The notes beneath the pieces were generated by a model that was not told the DNA's origin, searched no databases, and saw only the letters and a program-made list of their open reading frames with translations. A stretch of 9,212 nt of DNA from Burkholderiales bacterium (GTDB lineage: Bacteria; Pseudomonadota; Gammaproteobacteria; Burkholderiales; Burkholderiaceae_C): positions 1 to 9,212 of the forward strand of contig CANBSV010000103.1 of assembly GCA_947372225.1 (NCBI GenBank), read 5' to 3'. The position numbers and the translations under genes were made by a program. Below are positions 5,299-9,212 of the stretch, in pieces. Every line of letters starts with the position of its first letter. Position 1 is the stretch's first letter.

Positions 5299-6718
5299 AC
5301 TCTCGTGTGACCCGCATCACTTCTTCGGCAGAGGTAATGCCTTCTTGGACCAGCCGCTCGCCGTCCTCGCGCATCGAACGCAACCCGGCTTGCTCGGCTG
5401 CCACGAACAACCGCGACTCTGCCGCGCGGCTGTGGATCAGCGAGCGCACCGACTCGTCAGCCACCATCAACTCGTAGACCCCGGTACGGCCCTTGTAGCC
5501 GGTCTGGCCGCATTCGGAGCAACCCACCGGGTGGTAGCGGCCGTGGTCATCGACCTTCTTGCAGGCGCTGCACAGCTTGCGAACGAGCCGTTGGGCAAGC
5601 ACGCCGAGCAGGCTGGAGCTGAGCAAGAAAGGTTCGACGCCCATGTCGGTCAGGCGCGTCACGGCGCTGGGCGCGTCGTTGGTGTGCAAGGTGGCCAGCA
5701 CCAGGTGACCGGTCAGAGAGGCCTGGATGGCGATCTGCGCAGTCTCGAAGTCACGGATCTCACCGATCATGATCACGTCCGGATCCTGGCGCAGGATGGC
5801 GCGCAAGGCTTTGGCAAAGGTCAGATCGATCTTCGGGTTGACCTGCGTTTGTCCGATGCCGCCAAGCTCGTATTCGACCGGGTCTTCCACCGTCAGCACG
5901 TTGGTGGTGGTGGTGTCGACGCGGCCTAGCGATGCGTAAAGCGTCGTCGTTTTGCCCGAACCGGTCGGCCCGGTCACCAGCACGATGCCGTGAGGCTGCT
6001 GCACCAGACGGTCGAAGCTGGTCAGAACGTCGCCGCTCATGCCCAGGCCTTCGAGGGTGAATTTCGTTTCGCCCTTGTCGAGCAGCCGCAGCACGGCGCG
6101 CTCGCCATGCGAGGACGGCAGCGTACTCACGCGCACATCGACAGCCCGCCCGCCGATTCGCAGCGAGATGCGGCCGTCCTGCGGTAGGCGTTTTTCGGAG
6201 ATGTCGAGCTCGGCCATGATCTTCAGGCGCGAGATCATGGCCGCGTGCAGCGCCTTGTTGGGCTGCACCACTTCGCGCAGCGTTCCATCCACCCGAAAGC
6301 GCACCGAGCTGCTGCGCTCGTAGGGCTCGATGTGGATGTCGCTGGCGCCATCCTTGGCGGCTTGCGTGAGCAGCGCGTTGAGCATGCGGATGATCGGCGC
6401 GTCGTTCGAGGCCTCTAGCAGGTCTTCGATCGCAGGCAGGTCCTGCATCATGCGGCTGAGGTCAGCCTCGCTCTCGACCTCGCCAATGACCGTGGCGGCG
6501 TTGGATTCGCTGCCCGCGTAGGCCACCGCGATGCGGTTGACGAGCGTTTCAGCCGGCTCGTGCTCCAGAGCGTCAACGTCGTACAGGCGCAGCACTTCGG
6601 CGAGCGCGGGCAGAGAGACGTTCTGCGGCGCCCACAGCACCAGTCGGTCCCCCTCGTCATCCAGAAGCACGGTGTGAGCCCGTGCATACGCGTAGGGCAG
6701 TGGGTGACGGGTGGACAT
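5297..6718 (-). CDS. gspE: Type II secretion system ATPase GspE
   Basis: This cytoplasmic hexameric secretion ATPase of 473 residues drives pseudopilus assembly through GspF and GspL. The order is: N1E-like region about 1-100, an N2E/PAS-like part with SDIHIEP (126-132) and FRVDGTLRE (141-149), then the RecA-like domain. Walker A is GPTGSGKT at 250-257, the Asp box TVEDPVEYEL at 276-285, Walker B VIMIGEIRD at 315-323 with catalytic Glu320, and the His box LATLHTND at 341-348. A zinc-binding tetracysteine CSAC...CSEC (C383, C386, C400, C403) is intact, a mark of GspE/PilB-type ATPases; its linker of 13 residues is short. The C-terminus EEVMRVTRE is a usual GspE ending, so the adjoining repeat has not truncated it. 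ATG 6718 lies 15 nt after gspD with no clear Shine-Dalgarno, suggesting translational coupling. Operon context (secretin before, GspF after) separates it from PilB. Confidence 0.97.
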   Translation of the reverse strand: MSTRHPLPYAYARAHTVLLDDEGDRLVLWAPQNVSLPALAEVLRLYDVDALEHEPAETLVNRIAVAYAGSESNAATVIGEVESEADLSRMMQDLPAIEDLLEASNDAPIIRMLNALLTQAAKDGASDIHIEPYERSSSVRFRVDGTLREVVQPNKALHAAMISRLKIMAELDISEKRLPQDGRISLRIGGRAVDVRVSTLPSSHGERAVLRLLDKGETKFTLEGLGMSGDVLTSFDRLVQQPHGIVLVTGPTGSGKTTTLYASLGRVDTTTTNVLTVEDPVEYELGGIGQTQVNPKIDLTFAKALRAILRQDPDVIMIGEIRDFETAQIAIQASLTGHLVLATLHTNDAPSAVTRLTDMGVEPFLLSSSLLGVLAQRLVRKLCSACKKVDDHGRYHPVGCSECGQTGYKGRTGVYELMVADESVRSLIHSRAAESRLFVAAEQAGLRSMREDGERLVQEGITSAEEVMRVTRE

Positions 6719-6733
6719 GGCGGCGGCGTCCGG

Positions 6734-8953
6734 TCAGTTCGGGGCCGGTACGGCGACGGGCTCGACGGTCTCGGAAAGCTTGCGGCCGTTGGGCGCGGCC
6801 AGCGGTTTGGCCGGATCCTCTGCCGAGCGCAGCGGCGGAATGACCGGCACAGCGCCGATGGGCATCAGCGGGCTCGTGGGCATCTGTACTTCCTTTTGCT
6901 CGCCGCGGATCATTTCGTAGCGATCCACGGAAAGCTTGTTTGCCGAGGCAGCATCGCGCATCACCACCGGTCGCAGGAAGACCATCTGGTTGGTGCGCTT
7001 CTTGGTGCGCGTTTCGGTGCGAAACATCGCGCCGAAGAAGGGGATGTCGCCCAGCACCGGCACCTTGGATTTGTCCACCGTCACGGTGTCTTCGATCAGG
7101 CCACCCAGGACGATGATCTGGCCGTCGTCGACCACCACCGTGGATTCGATCGACTTCTTGTTGGTGGTCGGGCCGGCACTTGAGGTGCCAGGCGCCGTTC
7201 CCACGGCCAGACTCGATGACTCCTGAAACAGCGTCATGCGCACGGTGCCGTTTTCGCCGATCTGCGGGCGGATGCGCAGCGTGATACCGACGTCCTTGCG
7301 TTCGATCGTCTGGAACGGGCTGGTGGTCGACGAGCCGGTGTTGGTGTACTGCCCGGTGATGAACGGCACGTTGCTGCCAACGATGATCTTGGCTTCTTCG
7401 TTGTCGAGCGTGATCAGGTTAGGCGTCGACACGATGTTGGTGTCGGCTCGCGACTGCAGTGCCCGAGCCACCGCGGACAGGCCGAACGATCCGCCGTAAT
7501 TGCGGATCACCCCGATGTTGAAGCCTTCGCCCACGCCCTTGGCCGCGTTGACGGCCGAAGTGGCACCCTGACTGGCCAGGATGTTGGTGGAGCCGGTGCC
7601 GAAGTTGGTGCCAATGCCGCCGACGTATTTGCCGTTGGTGTTGCCCAGCGCTTGCCACTGAAAGCCGAAGTCGGCGGTGTCGTCGCCGGATACCTCGACG
7701 ATCATGGTCTCGATGTAGACCTGAGCCCGGCGCGTGTCGAGCTGCTCGATCATGGCGCGAAGCTGGCGGTACATCGGTTCGGGCGCGGTGATGATCAGCG
7801 AGTTGGTCGCCGGGTCGGCCTGCACGAAGCCGCCGGTCGACGGTCCGCTCGACGGGGTCACCGGCGAGGTGGCCTGGGGTGAACTGGTCGTGTTGGTGGC
7901 AGACCCCATCGGAGTCTGAGGGGTCGTGGCGGTTTGGTTGGATGAGCTGCCGCTGGAAGAGGCAGACGCACCGCCGTTGTACGCGGCGCGCAGCACCGAG
8001 GCGAGCTTCACCGCGTCGGCGTTCTTCAGATAGACCACCCAGATGTTGCCAGCGGCATTGCTGCCGGAGTTGGGCTGATCGAGCTTGGCGACCAGCGCGC
8101 GGATCGATGCGAGGCGCGCCGGGTTGGGGGCACGAACCAGCAGCGAGTTGCTGCGCGGCTCGACCAGCACCGAAGCCGATGCGGCGCCAGCAACGCCTTG
8201 CCCTGGCGCCCCGGCCGATTCGGTCAGGCGCTGCACCAGGACGGCGATATCACTGGCCACGGCGTGCTGCAAGGTGATGACCTCGACATCGCCCGCAGCC
8301 GGCGTGTCCATCGCGGCAATGATCTTTCCGATGCGCTGCAGGTTGTCGGCATAGTCTGTGATGACCAGCGTGTTGTTGCCCGGGTTCGCGTTGATGGTGT
8401 TGTTGGGACTGATGAGCGGTCGCAGCACCGGAACGAGGTTGTTGGCGTTCTCGTGTGTCAGCCGATAGATCTGCGTGATGACCTGATCGCCGCGCCGGCT
8501 GACTTCACCCACGGACACGGTGCCCGACTGCAGCTTTGCATCGGCCTCGGGCACGACCTTGAACAGACCACCGACCTCCACCACCGTGAAGCCCAGACCG
8601 CGCAGCGCCGCGAGGTAGTTGAGATAGGCCTCCCGAGGAGACAGTGGCTCTTCGCTGTACAGCGTCATCGTCCCCTTGACCCGCGGGTCCACCACGAACT
8701 GCTGGCGCAAGATGGCTGCCATCGCACGGGACACCGCTTCAATGTCGGCATTGACGAAGTTCAGCGTCACCGGTTCGCCGCGGAACCGTGGGGCCGGAAC
8801 GACGCTGTCGGGTTGTGCCCACGCCGGCAATGCCACAAAGGGCGTCAGCACCAGCGACAGCATCAGCGGTGCGCATACCGTCGCTGTGCCCAGGCGTGGC
8901 GCCCATTGCCGCAGCCGGGTCGGCAACACGTTCACAGAAGGACGAGCGTTCAT
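6734..8953 (-). CDS. gspD: Type II secretion system secretin GspD
   Basis: This outer-membrane channel subunit of 739 residues forms the multimeric gate through which folded periplasmic proteins leave. A long Sec signal peptide ends near residue 46 (hydrophobic core PLMLSLVLTPFVALPAWA, likely cut before QPDS). The N0 domain is about 58-137 (LNFVNADIEAV; VVDPRVKGTMT), N1 157-219, N2 222-292 and N3 303-406. N3 is interrupted by a Ser/Thr/Pro-rich insert at about 327-375. The secretin domain spans about 408-665, with gate-region sequence TPNLITLDNEEAKIIVGSNVPF (510-531) and the hallmark VPVLGDIPFFGAMFR (631-645). A Pro-rich tail of about 75 residues follows; there is no lipobox, and a pilotin-binding S-domain is not evident. 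ATG 8953 is 2 nt from the gspN stop (TAGCCATG), so the two are translationally coupled. The N-terminal 27 residues before the hydrophobic core are longer than usual, so a later start is possible. Confidence 0.97.
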   Translation of the reverse strand: MNARPSVNVLPTRLRQWAPRLGTATVCAPLMLSLVLTPFVALPAWAQPDSVVPAPRFRGEPVTLNFVNADIEAVSRAMAAILRQQFVVDPRVKGTMTLYSEEPLSPREAYLNYLAALRGLGFTVVEVGGLFKVVPEADAKLQSGTVSVGEVSRRGDQVITQIYRLTHENANNLVPVLRPLISPNNTINANPGNNTLVITDYADNLQRIGKIIAAMDTPAAGDVEVITLQHAVASDIAVLVQRLTESAGAPGQGVAGAASASVLVEPRSNSLLVRAPNPARLASIRALVAKLDQPNSGSNAAGNIWVVYLKNADAVKLASVLRAAYNGGASASSSGSSSNQTATTPQTPMGSATNTTSSPQATSPVTPSSGPSTGGFVQADPATNSLIITAPEPMYRQLRAMIEQLDTRRAQVYIETMIVEVSGDDTADFGFQWQALGNTNGKYVGGIGTNFGTGSTNILASQGATSAVNAAKGVGEGFNIGVIRNYGGSFGLSAVARALQSRADTNIVSTPNLITLDNEEAKIIVGSNVPFITGQYTNTGSSTTSPFQTIERKDVGITLRIRPQIGENGTVRMTLFQESSSLAVGTAPGTSSAGPTTNKKSIESTVVVDDGQIIVLGGLIEDTVTVDKSKVPVLGDIPFFGAMFRTETRTKKRTNQMVFLRPVVMRDAASANKLSVDRYEMIRGEQKEVQMPTSPLMPIGAVPVIPPLRSAEDPAKPLAAPNGRKLSETVEPVAVPAPN

Positions 8954-8955
8954 GG

Positions 8956-9212
8956 CTATCCGATCGAAATGACGGACCGCGCGCCTTCGCGCCGCCCGAT
9001 GATGTTCAGCAGGTTGGTCAGGGCCGACTCGTCAGCATCGTTCGAGTGGGCCTCTCCCAGAAAGTGCAGTCGGCCCGCACCCCAGGCACCGGAGCCGCTC
9101 AACTGCAACGTCCCCTCCAGGGTGGACAGCGTGAACTGCACGGAATCTGCCGCCCCGGCCGCCACGACGGCGCCCGGGGCAGCCGCTGGTGCTCCTCTGA
9201 CACTCAGACGAT
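8956..9212 (-). CDS. gspN: Type II secretion system protein GspN (C-terminal 84 residues, start beyond right edge)
   Basis: The frame is open from the window edge to TAG 8958-8956. The end ANLLNIIGRR-type sequence, here LTNLLNIIGRREGARSVISIG, is the typical GspN C-terminus in betaproteobacteria. The preceding part (QFTLSTLEGTLQLSGSGAWG, GRLHFLGEAHS) has the alternating beta-strand look of the GspN fold. GspN is an accessory type II secretion component in the inner membrane and periplasm, found only in some systems and not well understood. The stop is 2 nt before the gspD start, placing it in the same operon. An internal GTG at 9165 is not the start, because family-like coding sequence continues upstream of it to the edge. 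Identification is firm despite the truncation because the last 20 residues are distinctive. Confidence 0.88.
   Translation of the reverse strand, partial: RLSVRGAPAAAPGAVVAAGAADSVQFTLSTLEGTLQLSGSGAWGAGRLHFLGEAHSNDADESALTNLLNIIGRREGARSVISIG

Noticed and set aside
5118..5300. Small minus-strand open frame of 60 codons between gspE and gspF
   Set aside because: It is a translation of the two repeat copies (MLAPQSLRS... and MLAPQPLSH...) and has no ribosome site. The resemblance between its halves comes from the DNA repeat, not from a protein.
6560..7183. Plus-strand open frame of 207 codons across the gspD/gspE junction
   Set aside because: It is antisense to two well-supported genes, with no domain or start signal.
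1..9212. CRISPR array, tRNA, insertion sequence, prophage or defence genes
   Set aside because: No regularly spaced direct repeats, cloverleaf, transposase, integrase or terminal inverted repeats were seen on either strand. The only tandem repeat is the two-copy element at 5151-5298.

Overview
The window is GC-rich, almost fully coding DNA from a betaproteobacterium. The protein sequences, the gspN-D-E-F order and the type of intergenic repeat fit Burkholderiales, most likely Comamonadaceae (for example an Acidovorax-, Hydrogenophaga- or Rhodoferax-like organism). That placement rests on recalled family resemblance, not on a search. There is no sign of a phage, transposon, CRISPR array, tRNA or rRNA.

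Left part (1-1773): the 5' end of a minus-strand gene for a membrane-anchored envelope protein, probably an M23 peptidoglycan peptidase, runs off the left edge. It diverges from tyrS (tyrosyl-tRNA synthetase, plus strand) across a 121-bp gap that holds a small inverted repeat. tyrS converges on the next gene with a 45-bp gap.

Right part (1819-9212), all minus strand and so read right to left: the 3' end of gspN, then gspD (secretin), gspE (ATPase) and gspF (inner-membrane platform) of a type II secretion system. Next come a Lon-type AAA+ ATPase with no protease domain and a cytosolic 5'-nucleotidase of the NT5C1 (cN-I) type. gspN/gspD (2 nt apart) and gspD/gspE (15 nt apart) are tightly packed. 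gspE/gspF are separated by 180 bp containing two copies of a GC-rich, hairpin-forming repeat. gspF and the AAA+ gene are separated by 111 bp containing a perfect 9-bp inverted repeat just upstream of a strong Shine-Dalgarno site.

GspE powers the machine, GspF is its platform, GspD is the outer-membrane channel and GspN is an accessory envelope component. The remaining gsp genes (G to M in the usual order) would be expected beyond the right edge. The AAA+ and nucleotidase genes follow on the same strand, but nothing in the sequence proves they serve secretion. I see no clearly new system. The points most worth a second look are the gspE-gspF repeat element, the dyad ahead of the AAA+ gene, and the protease-less Lon-like ATPase itself.
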